From the NCBI GenBank assembly GCA_023445705.1, contig JAEXKM010000046.1, positions 1 to 12,655 on the forward strand: DNA of 12,655 nt, in the 5' to 3' direction. The DNA comes from Pseudomonadota bacterium (GTDB lineage: Bacteria; Pseudomonadota; Alphaproteobacteria; Caulobacterales; Caulobacteraceae). The translations under genes and the position numbers were made by a program. Of the stretch, positions 4,635-11,296 are shown piece by piece. Within the stretch, counting starts at the first letter, position 1, and each line of letters opens with the position of its first letter. The notes below the pieces were generated by a model, which worked only from the letters and a program-made list of their open reading frames with translations, ran no database searches and was not told where the DNA came from.

Positions 4635-6074
4635 TTACTCGGCCGCTTCCTTCGGCGCGTAGCCGAGGACCGCCTTGGTTTCGAGGAACTCGTGGAAGGC
4701 GTAGTCGCCCCACTCGCGCCCGTTGCCGCTCATCTTGTAGCCGCCGAACGGCGCCGTCAGGTCGCCGCCGCCGCCGTTGATCGATACTTGGCCGGCCCGC
4801 AGCTTCGACGCCACTTCCCGGGCCTTGGCCAGGTCCGCGCCGTTCACATAGGCGGCCAGGCCGTACTCGGTATCGTTGCCGATCTGGATCGCCTGGTCGA
4901 GGTTCTCGTAGCCGAGGATCGACAGTACCGGGCCGAAGATCTCTTCCTTGGCGATGGTCATTTCGTTGGTGACGTTCGCAAAGACGGTCGGCTTCACGAA
5001 GTAGCCGGTTTCCAGGCCTTCCGGTTTGCCGACGCCGCCGGCGACCAGGGTCGCGCCCTCGTCGATACCGGCCTGGATCAGCTTCTGGATCTTGTTGAAC
5101 TGCACCTCGGAGACCACCGGGCCGAGCAGGCTGTTGCCGTTCGGGTCGCCGACGGTGACCTGGGCGGCGGCTTCCTTGGCCGCGGCGATCGCCTCGTCCA
5201 TCCGCTTGGTCGGGACCAGCATGCGGGTCGGCGCGTTGCAGGACTGACCGGAGTTGGTCATCATCGAGCGCACGCCGTTGGCGACGCTCTTGGTCAGCAC
5301 GTCGTCGTCCAGCACGATGTTCGGGCTCTTGCCGCCCAGCTCCTGGGCCACGCGCTTGACGGTCGGGGCGGCGTTCTTGGCCACCTCGATGCCGGCGCGG
5401 GTCGAGCCGGTGAACGAGATCAGGTCCACTTCCGGGTGGCTCGAGAGCGGCACGCCGACGCCGACGCCATCGCCTTGCACCAGGTTAAACACGCCGGCCG
5501 GCACGCCGGCGGCATGCATGATCTCAGCGAAGATGTGGCCGGTGAACGGGGCGACTTCCGAGGGCTTTAGCACCATGGTGCAGCCGGTCGCGATGGCCGG
5601 GGCGACCTTGCAGACGATCTGGTTCAGCGGCCAGTTCCAGGGGGTGATGAAGCCGCAGACGCCGATCGGCTCTTTCACGATCATCGTCGGGCCGCGGTCT
5701 TCCTCGAACTTGAAGTTCTTCAGGATCTCGGCGGCGGTGGCCAGGTGGCCCATGCCGATCGGAACCTGCGCGCGCTGGGCCAGCGAGGCCGGGGCGCCCA
5801 TTTCCTCGGTGACCGCGGTGGCCAGGTCGCCGAATCGCTTCTGGTACTCGGCCAGGATGCGGTTCAGGACGTCCAGGCGCTCTTCGCGGCTGGTCTGCGA
5901 CCAGGTGGCGAAAGCCTTGCGGGCGGCCTTCACGGCCTTGTCCACATCGGCCGCCGTGCCGAGGGAGATCTTGCCCGCCACCTTCTCGGTCGCCGGGTTG
6001 ATGACGTCGAGCGTCTTGGGCTCGACCGGGTCGACCCATTGACCATCGATGTAGAACTTCAGGTACTCGCGCAT
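4635..6074 (-). CDS. NAD(P)-dependent aldehyde dehydrogenase
   Basis: This 479-aa enzyme oxidises aldehydes to carboxylic acids with NAD(P)+; it is cytosolic and probably tetrameric as in the family. Signature sites: Asn147 in TPWNWPLNQ, Lys170 in LKPSE, FTGS (221-224), general base Glu245 in QELGGKSPNIV, nucleophile Cys279 in NSGQSCNAPTRM, and the EEIFGPV block (377-383). Nothing essential is missing. The start is ATG 6074, because GGGAGG (6080-6085) lies 5 nt upstream and the protein then begins directly with the family N-terminus MREYLKFYIDGQWV. The frame extending to 6137 adds 21 unlike residues. Upstream lie a perfect 17-nt palindrome (6149-6165) and the SMP-30-like gene on the same strand; a terminator follows. 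Substrate is not deducible; the lactonase-like neighbour makes a sugar-derived or hydroxy aldehyde possible. Confidence 0.94.
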   Translation of the reverse strand: MREYLKFYIDGQWVDPVEPKTLDVINPATEKVAGKISLGTAADVDKAVKAARKAFATWSQTSREERLDVLNRILAEYQKRFGDLATAVTEEMGAPASLAQRAQVPIGMGHLATAAEILKNFKFEEDRGPTMIVKEPIGVCGFITPWNWPLNQIVCKVAPAIATGCTMVLKPSEVAPFTGHIFAEIMHAAGVPAGVFNLVQGDGVGVGVPLSSHPEVDLISFTGSTRAGIEVAKNAAPTVKRVAQELGGKSPNIVLDDDVLTKSVANGVRSMMTNSGQSCNAPTRMLVPTKRMDEAIAAAKEAAAQVTVGDPNGNSLLGPVVSEVQFNKIQKLIQAGIDEGATLVAGGVGKPEGLETGYFVKPTVFANVTNEMTIAKEEIFGPVLSILGYENLDQAIQIGNDTEYGLAAYVNGADLAKAREVASKLRAGQVSINGGGGDLTAPFGGYKMSGNGREWGDYAFHEFLETKAVLGYAPKEAAE

Positions 6075-6148
6075 GACGTCCTCCCGGAGGCGTTCGTTGG
6101 TTTTATCGTCGCCGACGAGATCCCCCGACGGCTTCAAACGGGCATTTT

Positions 6149-6165
6149 AGTGATCAATGATCACT
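6149..6165. promoter_or_regulatory. Perfect 17-nt palindrome, probable operator of the aldehyde dehydrogenase gene
   Basis: AGTGATCA-A-TGATCACT is fully symmetric about 6157. It lies 74 bp upstream of the dehydrogenase ATG and 30 bp after the stop of the SMP-30-like gene. Size and odd centre are typical of a dimeric HTH regulator site. No regulator gene adjoins it on this side. I could not find a convincing -35/-10 pair nearby. Confidence 0.5.
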
Positions 6166-6195
6166 GTGGAAGAGGCTTCCTCGCCGACGCCTCGA

Positions 6196-7146
6196 TCAGG
6201 CCGACGGCAAAGCCTCCAATTGGTGTACGTGGGGCTGTCCTGCAACGGGGCTACGGCCCTTCAGGACATAACCGGCTCGGATCGAACCGATGTAAAGGTC
6301 CTTCAGGTCGGCGCCGCCCCAGGTGATGTTGGTCGGATGGTTCACGACCTCGCCGGACGGGTCGTGAATCACCACGACGATTTCGAGCTCCGGAGTGATC
6401 GCCACGACCTTGTTGGCGGCCGGCAGGCAGACCCAGAGGTTGCCTTCGGCGTCCATGCCTACGCCGTCGGTATAGCCAAGGTCGGCCGGATCGACCGTCG
6501 GCTCGCCCGGCGCCTGCAGCTTGCCCAGCACCGGGCCATAGCGCCCCCCCGCGCCCAGCGTCCCGCCCTCGTGGATCGGGAACCGCAGCACGTCGGCCCC
6601 GCTGGTCTGGGCGCAGAACAGGTAGTGGTCGTCCGCCGACAGGGCCAAGCCGTTGGGGAACCGCAGCCCCTCTGCCACCACCTCGCTCGATCCGTCCGGG
6701 CGCAGGACGAAGATGAAGCCGTCGGGGCGGCCGTCCAGGGCCTGCGGCCAGGTCTCGGCGTGGGTGGAGTTCGCGCACCAGATATTCCCGGCCCGGTCGA
6801 CCACCGGATAGTTGGCGCTGGTCAACTTTCGCCCGCCGACCTCCGCCAGCAGAGTTTCATGTACGCCCGTGGCCGGATCGAACCGCTGCAGCGGCCCGTC
6901 CTCGCGGTCGTAGATGCCGAAATTGGCGATCAGGATCCGGCCCTGCCGGTCCATGTTGATCCCGTTCGGCGCGCCGCCCTTGGGACCCAGCCGCTCGAAC
7001 GAACCGTCGGGCCTGATCTCGGCGACCGCGCACTGATGATCGGAGGCGAAAACGCGGCCGTCGGGCCCGACCACGACATCCTCGGGACGATCGATTCCAA
7101 CAGCGACCTTGATCAGGTCGCCGGGCGCGATGGGCGACAGCGGCAT
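6196..7146 (-). CDS. SMP-30/gluconolactonase/LRE-like beta-propeller protein
   Basis: This 316-aa protein is a six-bladed propeller of the SMP-30/gluconolactonase family, whose members open sugar lactones or other esters at a divalent metal. Repeating propeller strands are visible (GPDGRVFASD, DRQGRILIANFG, DRAGNIWCAN, DAEGNLWVCLPAANKVV). The presumed metal ligands are all present: Glu22 in RPEDVVV, Asn112 in SANYPVVD, Asn165 in RFPNGLALSADD and Asp227 in YTDGVGMDAEGN. ATG 7146 has GAGGAAA about 6 nt upstream. No signal peptide is evident. It precedes the aldehyde dehydrogenase on the same strand by 121 bp and follows a 102-aa unknown protein by 67 bp. Lactonase plus aldehyde dehydrogenase suggests a short catabolic unit, but the substrate is unknown and the family includes enzymes of other specificity. 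Confidence 0.88.
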   Translation of the reverse strand: MPLSPIAPGDLIKVAVGIDRPEDVVVGPDGRVFASDHQCAVAEIRPDGSFERLGPKGGAPNGINMDRQGRILIANFGIYDREDGPLQRFDPATGVHETLLAEVGGRKLTSANYPVVDRAGNIWCANSTHAETWPQALDGRPDGFIFVLRPDGSSEVVAEGLRFPNGLALSADDHYLFCAQTSGADVLRFPIHEGGTLGAGGRYGPVLGKLQAPGEPTVDPADLGYTDGVGMDAEGNLWVCLPAANKVVAITPELEIVVVIHDPSGEVVNHPTNITWGGADLKDLYIGSIRAGYVLKGRSPVAGQPHVHQLEALPSA

Positions 7147-7213
7147 GGCGTTTCCTCGCGGGCCTTCTTGCTTGCCCGAACCTTGGACCGCCGCGCCGCG
7201 TCTTTACAAGCCG

Positions 7214-7522
7214 TCAGACGCCGGTGGTGGGTCCGATGCCCTTGCCGTCTTCAGGGAAGCTCGTCCACTTTTCCTGCCGTTCGCGGGCCTCGCGCTTGGC
7301 CTGGAAGTCGGTCGCCTCTTTCAGCAGCGCCTGGGCTTCCTTGCCCAGCCTGGCGAAATCGGATTCCGGCGGCGCCGTCAGGAAGGTCGGCTGAAAGAGC
7401 TCGATGTCATGCAAAAGTTGGCCGAACTCTTCGTCCTCCCGTGAGCCTTGCGCGGGAGGGTGTTCCAGAAAATCCGCCGCCCGTTGAAGGGCCGCCTCAA
7501 AGGACTCCTGGTCTTTGATCAT
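7214..7522 (-). CDS. Hypothetical protein, 102 aa, acidic and helical
   Basis: ATG at 7522 has AGGAG 7 nt upstream, a clear ribosome binding site. The product begins MIKDQESFEAALQRAADFLE, is rich in Glu, Gln, Lys and Ala, has no membrane segment, and ends in a Gly/Pro-containing tail. Residues about 59-87 look like a charged, possibly coiled-coil helix (ARLGKEAQALLKEA... then KREARERQEKW). I do not recognise the family. The N-terminus faintly recalls the opening of HigA-type antitoxins, but no HTH follows and no toxin gene is adjacent, so I do not assign that. A TTGACG hexamer stands upstream on the minus strand (about 7566-7571) without a good -10. It probably heads the unit containing the SMP-30-like gene. 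Confidence 0.72.
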   Translation of the reverse strand: MIKDQESFEAALQRAADFLEHPPAQGSREDEEFGQLLHDIELFQPTFLTAPPESDFARLGKEAQALLKEATDFQAKREARERQEKWTSFPEDGKGIGPTTGV

Positions 7523-7608
7523 CTAGGTGCTCCTGCCATGGGCGAAGCCGCCAGGGCGACGCCCCGTCAAAGCAAAGCCCCAGCAGCCCGGAAGTTCCGC
7601 CCAGCCCC

Positions 7609-7637
7609 TTGCGAACGCCCCGCGCGCGCTCTAAAGC
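7609..7637 (+). promoter_or_regulatory. Candidate promoter of the micropeptide-SDR-folB unit
   Basis: TTGCGA (7609-7614), 17 nt, TAAAGC (7632-7637). Spacing is ideal and the -35 is acceptable; the -10 is moderate. It lies 25 bp upstream of the ATG of the 26-aa gene in the divergent gap between that gene and the 102-aa gene. Confidence 0.38.
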
Positions 7638-7662
7638 CGGTCGCATAACGCCGGAGCTTTCC

Positions 7663-7743
7663 ATGACCGCGATCCTGACCATCCTCGCCTTCGTCGTCGT
7701 CATCGGCGCGCTGAACGTCTACGAGTTCGGCCGGCTCGACTAA
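7663..7743 (+). CDS. Putative 26-aa single-span membrane peptide ahead of the SDR gene
   Basis: ATG at 7663 to TAA at 7741-7743. The product is MTAILTILAFVVVIGALNVY followed by EFGRLD: one hydrophobic helix (about 2-19) and a short charged tail. CGGAG is about 8 nt upstream. The stop is 6 nt before the TTG start of the SDR, which itself has no visible ribosome binding site, so translation of the SDR may depend on ribosomes finishing this peptide. It could therefore be a leader/coupling ORF, a genuine small membrane protein, or both. It shows no sequence match to the other two small membrane peptides in this window. Confidence 0.6.
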   Translation: MTAILTILAFVVVIGALNVYEFGRLD

Positions 7744-7749
7744 GACGCC

Positions 7750-8484
7750 TTGGCTGACACGACGCGCGGCGCGGCCCTCGTCACTGGCGGGGCGCGCAGA
7801 ATAGGTCGAGCCCTGACATTAGCCGCCGCCGAGGCCGGCTATGACGTGGCGATCCACGTCCGCTCCATCGACGATGACGCCGAAAGCGCCGCCGCCGCCG
7901 TTCGTGCGAAGGGCCGCAAGGCTTCTCTTCATGTCTGCGACCTGCGGGACGAAGGCGCCACTGCGCCCCTGGTCGGCGCCGTCGAGTCCGAACTCGGTCC
8001 CGTCACCCTGCTGGTCAACTGCGCTTCGGTCTTCGAGAACGACGCCTTCGCCAGCATGAACCGCGCCTCCTGGGACGCGCATATGGAGACCAATCTCCGC
8101 GCGCCGCTCGTCCTGGCCCAGGCCTTCGCCCGCCGTCTGCCGGCCGATCGCGAGGGCCTGATCGTCAACATCCTCGACCAGCGGGTGTTCGCGCCGGCTC
8201 CCGAGTTCTTCAGCTACTCGCTCTCCAAGAGCGCGCTCTGGACCGCCACCCAGATGCTGGCCCAGGCGCTGGCGCCCCACATCCGCGTGAACGGGGTCGG
8301 CCCCGGCCCGACGCTGCCCTCCATCCACCAGCAAGGCGCCGATTTCGAAGACGAAGTCGCCGCCACCCTGCTCAAGCGGCCCGTCGACCCGCGCGAGATC
8401 GCCGCTGCGCTCACCTATCTCATTGACGCAAGGTCAGTGACCGGCCAGATGATCGCCGTCGACGCTGGCCAGCATCTGGCCTGA
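7750..8484 (+). CDS. SDR oxidoreductase, pteridine/dihydromonapterin reductase-like
   Basis: This 244-aa protein has a Rossmann fold. TGGARRIG at 12-19 is the nucleotide-binding turn, and Arg38-Ser39 after the second strand suggest NADPH. NCAS (90-93) corresponds to NNAS/NNAG. The catalytic Tyr156 and Lys160 are in SYSLSK. The usual catalytic Ser is absent: the equivalent region is NILDQRVFAPAPEFFSY with Asp143, 13 residues before Tyr156. The same Asp-13-Tyr-4-Lys spacing is known from pteridine reductase PTR1 of Leishmania (Asp181, Tyr194, Lys198), and FolM belongs to the same group. The next gene is a FolB-family protein, so reduction of a dihydropterin (dihydrofolate or dihydromonapterin) is the best inference. 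The TTG start has no good Shine-Dalgarno and follows the 26-aa gene by 6 nt. Confidence 0.87.
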   Translation: MADTTRGAALVTGGARRIGRALTLAAAEAGYDVAIHVRSIDDDAESAAAAVRAKGRKASLHVCDLRDEGATAPLVGAVESELGPVTLLVNCASVFENDAFASMNRASWDAHMETNLRAPLVLAQAFARRLPADREGLIVNILDQRVFAPAPEFFSYSLSKSALWTATQMLAQALAPHIRVNGVGPGPTLPSIHQQGADFEDEVAATLLKRPVDPREIAAALTYLIDARSVTGQMIAVDAGQHLA

Positions 8485-8500
8485 CCAGCATCTGGCCCGA
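8469..8500 (+). repeat. 16-bp tandem duplication at the SDR stop codon
   Basis: CCAGCATCTGGCCTGA (8469-8484) is followed immediately by CCAGCATCTGGCCCGA (8485-8500), 15 of 16 bases identical. The first copy contains the SDR stop TGA; in the second it has become CGA. It fills most of the gap before folB. Confidence 0.85.
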
Positions 8501-8511
8501 ACGGAGCGCTC

Positions 8512-8928
8512 GTGGTTCTTCCATCGCTGCAGGACAGCTCGCCAGAGATTTCGCCGCCCGAAACCCAGGGGCGCGTGGTCATGACCAAGGTCTTCGTCAC
8601 CGGCCTCAAGGTCGAGGCCGAGATCGGCGTCTATTCGCATGAAAAGGGCAAGGTCCAGCCGCTCGTGGTCGATGTGGAGCTGGACGTGCCGATCGCCGGC
8701 GCCACGCGCCTGGCCGACACCGTGAACTACGAGATGATCGGCGAAGCGGCCCGGGCCATCGTCGCCGAAGGTCATATCCAACTGGTCGAGGACTTCGCCG
8801 AGCGGCTGGCCCGCGCCTGCCTTTCCGATCCGCGGGTGACGCGCGCCCGCGTCCGGGTCGAAAAACCCCAGGCGCTCGCGCCCCATGCCGCTGCAGCCGG
8901 GGTCGAGATCACCGTCGTTCGCGGCTGA
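8512..8928 (+). CDS. folB: Dihydroneopterin aldolase (FolB/FolX family)
   Basis: In folate synthesis this enzyme cleaves 7,8-dihydroneopterin to 6-hydroxymethyl-dihydropterin and glycolaldehyde; FolX relatives epimerise dihydroneopterin triphosphate instead. Counting from ATG 8581: VFVTGLKVEAEIGVYSHEKG with the conserved Glu21, the substrate-contacting Tyr50 in TVNYEMIGEAA, Glu70 in LVEDFAERLA, and the catalytic-type Lys95 in VRVEKPQAL. The core is 115 aa, the normal size. Two starts are possible: GTG 8512 (GGAG 5 nt upstream; 138 aa with a Pro/Ser-rich 23-residue extension) and ATG 8581 (GGGG about 9 nt upstream). I list the longer one because its ribosome binding site is better spaced. It lies 27 nt after the pteridine-reductase-like SDR, supporting a joint pterin role. 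FolB and FolX cannot be separated by eye here. Confidence 0.85.
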   Translation: MVLPSLQDSSPEISPPETQGRVVMTKVFVTGLKVEAEIGVYSHEKGKVQPLVVDVELDVPIAGATRLADTVNYEMIGEAARAIVAEGHIQLVEDFAERLARACLSDPRVTRARVRVEKPQALAPHAAAAGVEITVVRG

Positions 8929-8931
8929 TCC

Positions 8932-9453
8932 ATGCGCGCCTCCTACGCCGTACGCCTCTCGCCCCTGCAGGCCGAGACCACCTGGACCATCGACAAGGCC
9001 CAAATCGTCGAGCGCCGCGGCGGGCGCGAACGGCGCTTTCCCCTCATGGAGCTTCGCGGCGTCACCCGCGCCCGGCGCGGCGCGGTGCTCCAGTTCCGCC
9101 GCCGGCGCCTGACGATCCCGGCCATGAGCTACGGACAGAACCTGCGCCCGCAGGAACAGGCGCAGGACTTCGACGCCTTCCTGGCGGCTATCGACGCCGC
9201 GGCCCCCGGCCGCACGCTCGTCCGCCGCTCGCCCCAGGCCGAGGCCTTGCTCTGGATCATGGCCCTGGTGGGGATCGGCGCCCTGGCCGTGCTGCTCGCT
9301 TCCGGCCTTGCCGGAGCCTGGCTGCTGGGCGTGGCCCTGGCCAGCCGCCTGGTGTTCGCGGTGATCCTGGGCGCAGCCGTCCTGCCCTGGCTGCCGATCA
9401 GCCGAAAGTGGCGGGAAGGCGTCCTCTCGCCAGATGAACACGAATTAAGCTAG
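8932..9453 (+). CDS. Membrane protein of unknown function, two C-terminal spans
   Basis: A 173-aa product starts 3 nt after the folB stop, clearly in the same transcript. Residues 1-100 are soluble, basic and strand-rich (TWTIDKAQIVERRGGRERRF, then LQFRRRRLTIPAMSYGQN), with a helical end (DFDAFLAAIDAA). That layout resembles small bacterial PH-like domains that precede or follow membrane spans, but this is only a shape resemblance. Two hydrophobic segments follow (about 105-127 and 130-154), then a short charged tail. I do not recognise a named family. There is no visible link to pterin chemistry; the placement may be only positional. Confidence 0.75.
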   Translation: MRASYAVRLSPLQAETTWTIDKAQIVERRGGRERRFPLMELRGVTRARRGAVLQFRRRRLTIPAMSYGQNLRPQEQAQDFDAFLAAIDAAAPGRTLVRRSPQAEALLWIMALVGIGALAVLLASGLAGAWLLGVALASRLVFAVILGAAVLPWLPISRKWREGVLSPDEHELS

Positions 9454-9508
9454 CATTGCAGCCGATCGGGGCCACATTTCGTTCAGACGTTCCACTTGGG
9501 AGACTGAA

Positions 9509-9907
9509 TTGAGCCAAACCGAAACCGCTGTCGTGACCACGGAAGACCGCACCGTGCCGGCCATCACCTATGGCCTCTACCTGCTCGGGCTGGTCAATGG
9601 CGTGACCATCCTGATCGGTTTGATCGTCGCGTACGTGAATCGCGACAACGCCGGTCCTCGGATGCGCAGCCACTACACCTTCCTGATCCGCACGTTCTGG
9701 ATCGGGATCGGCATCTTCCTGGCGCTGGGCCTGCTGATCATGATCAGCGCGGTCCTCTCGGTGCTGCTGATCGGCATCCCGTTCCTGATGCTGTTCCTCG
9801 CCCTTTGGGGCGCCGTTGGCGTCTGGTTCGCCGTCCGCTGCATCGTCGGCCTGGTCTATCTGTCCCAGGGCGAAGCCTATCCTCGGCCCGCCAGCTGGCT
9901 GATTTGA
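9509..9907 (+). CDS. DUF4870-like small integral membrane protein
   Basis: A 132-aa protein with a polar N-terminus (1-17) and about three to four hydrophobic segments (20-42, 62-88, 90-118, the last two close together). The conserved-looking loop NRDNAGPRMRSHYTFLIRTF (44-63) with the H-Y-x-F-x-I-R-T-F motif is what I associate with DUF4870/Tic20-like proteins of proteobacteria. Function is unknown. The TTG start at 9509 is supported by GGGAG (9498-9502) 6 nt upstream and by the Met-Ser-Gln-Thr-like acidic N-terminus. It lies 55 nt after the preceding membrane protein and ends in a strong terminator at 9923. Confidence 0.83.
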   Translation: MSQTETAVVTTEDRTVPAITYGLYLLGLVNGVTILIGLIVAYVNRDNAGPRMRSHYTFLIRTFWIGIGIFLALGLLIMISAVLSVLLIGIPFLMLFLALWGAVGVWFAVRCIVGLVYLSQGEAYPRPASWLI

Positions 9908-9922
9908 CGGCGCCAATGCCGC

Positions 9923-9958
9923 CGCCGCGCCCTATCCATGGGCGCGGCGTGCATTTTC
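9923..9958 (+). terminator. Rho-independent terminator after the DUF4870-like gene
   Basis: CGCCGCGCCC (9923-9932) and GGGCGCGGCG (9940-9949) form a perfect 10-bp stem with a 7-nt loop, followed by TGCATTTTC. It starts 16 nt after the stop codon. Confidence 0.8.
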
Positions 9959-10161
9959 TAAATTTTGGTATGCTGAACGCCTAGACCAGGCGCGCACCTT
10001 TTGGCAGCATGACTGCCTCGTCGACGCTTCTGGGGGGCGACGACGCGGGGGGATTCGTGCCGTCCTGGTTGGCGCCGCTCGGGGGAGTGGAAAGGCGACG
10101 CCAGGGTCCGGCAGTGGGCCACGAATCCCCCCATCCCCCTCCAAGGCTTCCTCTTCTCCGT
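9959..10161. other. Intergenic region with a long-range 13-bp inverted repeat
   Basis: I find no convincing gene. A perfect 13-bp inverted repeat pairs GGGGGGATTCGTG (10047-10059) with CACGAATCCCCCC (10120-10132), 60 nt apart. A small hairpin CGCCT-N5-AGGCG lies at 9978-9992. A TGGTATGCT sequence at 9966-9974 resembles an extended -10 but nothing reads from it. The plus-strand frame at 10009-10296 runs through this repeat and the next one and shows no protein-like composition. Structured non-coding RNA or repeat remnant are both possible. Confidence 0.45.
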
Positions 10162-10297
10162 GTCATCCCGGTTTGCGAAGCAAGACCGGGCCCCATACGC
10201 GCCAGATCTAGCGGGGCCGGCCACGGCGACGCCTCAAACGCCTTCCATCAGGTGTTCATGGATCCCGGTCTTCGGCCTTGGCCGAAACCGGGATGAC
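10162..10297. repeat. 136-bp palindromic element bounded by GTCATCCCGG / CCGGGATGAC
   Basis: The element starts with GTCATCCCGGT (10162-10172) and ends with its exact complement ACCGGGATGAC (10287-10297). Each end forms its own hairpin: CCCGGT-TTGC-GAA-GCAA-G-ACCGGG at 10167-10190, and ATCCCGGT...ACCGGGAT at 10262-10294 with an inner TCGGCC/GGCCGA stem. A 40-bp solo version is at 3435-3474. It has no coding capacity. This is a REP/MITE-like dispersed element that presumably needs an enzyme supplied elsewhere. Confidence 0.8.
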
Positions 10298-10321
10298 GCT
10301 CGAATTTTGCGTAAGCACATG

Positions 10322-10353
10322 AAAACGCCGCCCGGCCAGAGGCCAGGCGGCGC
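10322..10353 (-). terminator. Rho-independent terminator of ilvE
   Basis: On the minus strand CGCCGCCTGGCC, loop TCT, GGCCGGGCGGCG, then TTTTC. The 12-bp stem has one G-T wobble. It is 26 nt past the ilvE stop codon. Confidence 0.85.
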
Positions 10354-10378
10354 TTGAAGTCCGTCAATCAGCCGGCGA

Positions 10379-11266
10379 TCAGGCCGGCTGCAGCTCGCGG
10401 CGCACCATGCGGGCGTAGTCGTCCGCCAGGTCCAGCGACAGCTTGCCGGGGGTGAACCGATACTCGCCGATTTCGCCCACCGGGGTCACTTCGGCGGCCG
10501 TGCCGACCACGAAGCACTCGGTGAAGTCCGCCAGCTCTTCCGGCTTGATGTGCCGTTCGATCACCTCGATGCCCTTGGCCTTGGCCAGGGCGATCACCGA
10601 CTGACGCGTGATCCCGTTCAGGAAACAGTCGGGGGTCGGCGTGTGCAGGGCGCCGTCCTTCACGAAGAACACGTTGGAGCCGGTGCTCTCGGCGATGTAG
10701 CCCCGGTAGTCGAGCATCATCGCGTCCGTGTAACCGGCCTTCTCCGCGGCGTGCTTGGAGATGGTGCAGATCATGTAGAGGCCGGTGGCCTTGGCATGGA
10801 CCGGCTCGGTTTCCGGCGACGGGCGCTTGTACTTGGCCCAGGTCAGGCGGATGCCCTTGGCGCGTTCTTCCGGGCTGAAATAGCTCGGCCAATCCCACAC
10901 CGCGATGGCGACGTGGATCTTGGTGTTCTGCGCCGAGACGCCGATCATCTCCGAACCGCGCCAGGCGATCGGGCGCAGATAGGCGTCGGTCAGGCCGTTC
11001 TTGGCGCAAGTGTCCTTGCAGGCCTGGTCGATCTCTTCCACCGTGAAGGGAATTTCGAAGTCCAGGATCTCCGCCGACTTGAACAGACGCTCGGTATGTT
11101 CGCGCAGCTTGTAGATCTCACCCCCATACATCCGCTCGCCTTCGAACACCGCCGAGGCGTAATGAAGGCCATGGGTCAATACGTGCACCTTCGCCTCGCG
11201 CCAGGGCACGAACTGGCCGTCCAGCCAGATCCATCCGTCGCGATCGTCAAAGGGCACTAGAGACAT
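10379..11266 (-). CDS. ilvE: Branched-chain amino acid aminotransferase
   Basis: This 295-aa PLP enzyme of fold class IV catalyses the last step of Val, Leu and Ile synthesis (transfer between 2-oxo acids and glutamate) and the first step of their breakdown. Family features: THGLHYASAVFEGERMYGG (31-49), the presumed PLP Lys159 in HAKATGLYM, Glu193 in GYIAESTGSNVFFVKDG which contacts the PLP ring nitrogen, the block TPTPDCFLNGITRQSVIALA (210-228), and the phosphate-binding GTAAEVTPV (255-263). Length is normal. The start is ATG 11266 with a strong AAGGAGG 10-11 nt upstream; the frame that continues to 11488 runs antisense into the divergent marR gene and is not used. A promoter (11297-11325) and a terminator (10322-10353) make it a single-gene unit. 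Confidence 0.93.
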   Translation of the reverse strand: MSLVPFDDRDGWIWLDGQFVPWREAKVHVLTHGLHYASAVFEGERMYGGEIYKLREHTERLFKSAEILDFEIPFTVEEIDQACKDTCAKNGLTDAYLRPIAWRGSEMIGVSAQNTKIHVAIAVWDWPSYFSPEERAKGIRLTWAKYKRPSPETEPVHAKATGLYMICTISKHAAEKAGYTDAMMLDYRGYIAESTGSNVFFVKDGALHTPTPDCFLNGITRQSVIALAKAKGIEVIERHIKPEELADFTECFVVGTAAEVTPVGEIGEYRFTPGKLSLDLADDYARMVRRELQPA

Positions 11267-11296
11267 GAGGGTAAGTCCTCCTTTCGATAAGGCCCC

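Noticed and set aside
4293..5570. Plus-strand 425-aa ORF
   Set aside because: It is antisense to the aldehyde dehydrogenase and esterase, crosses two palindromic repeats and a terminator, and has no family resemblance.
6075..6137. N-terminal extension of the aldehyde dehydrogenase frame
   Set aside because: The 21 extra residues do not match the family N-terminus, whereas ATG 6074 has GGGAGG at ideal distance.
6157..7518. Plus-strand 453-aa ORF
   Set aside because: It is antisense to the SMP-30-like gene and the 102-aa gene; both minus-strand genes have ribosome binding sites and protein-like sequence.
7214..7522. Possible HigA-type antitoxin
   Set aside because: Only the first residues are vaguely similar; there is no helix-turn-helix and no neighbouring toxin gene.
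10009..10296. Plus-strand 95-aa ORF in the repeat-rich intergenic region
   Set aside because: The frame is made of the 13-bp inverted repeat and the GTCATCCCGG element; its composition is not protein-like and no RBS precedes it.
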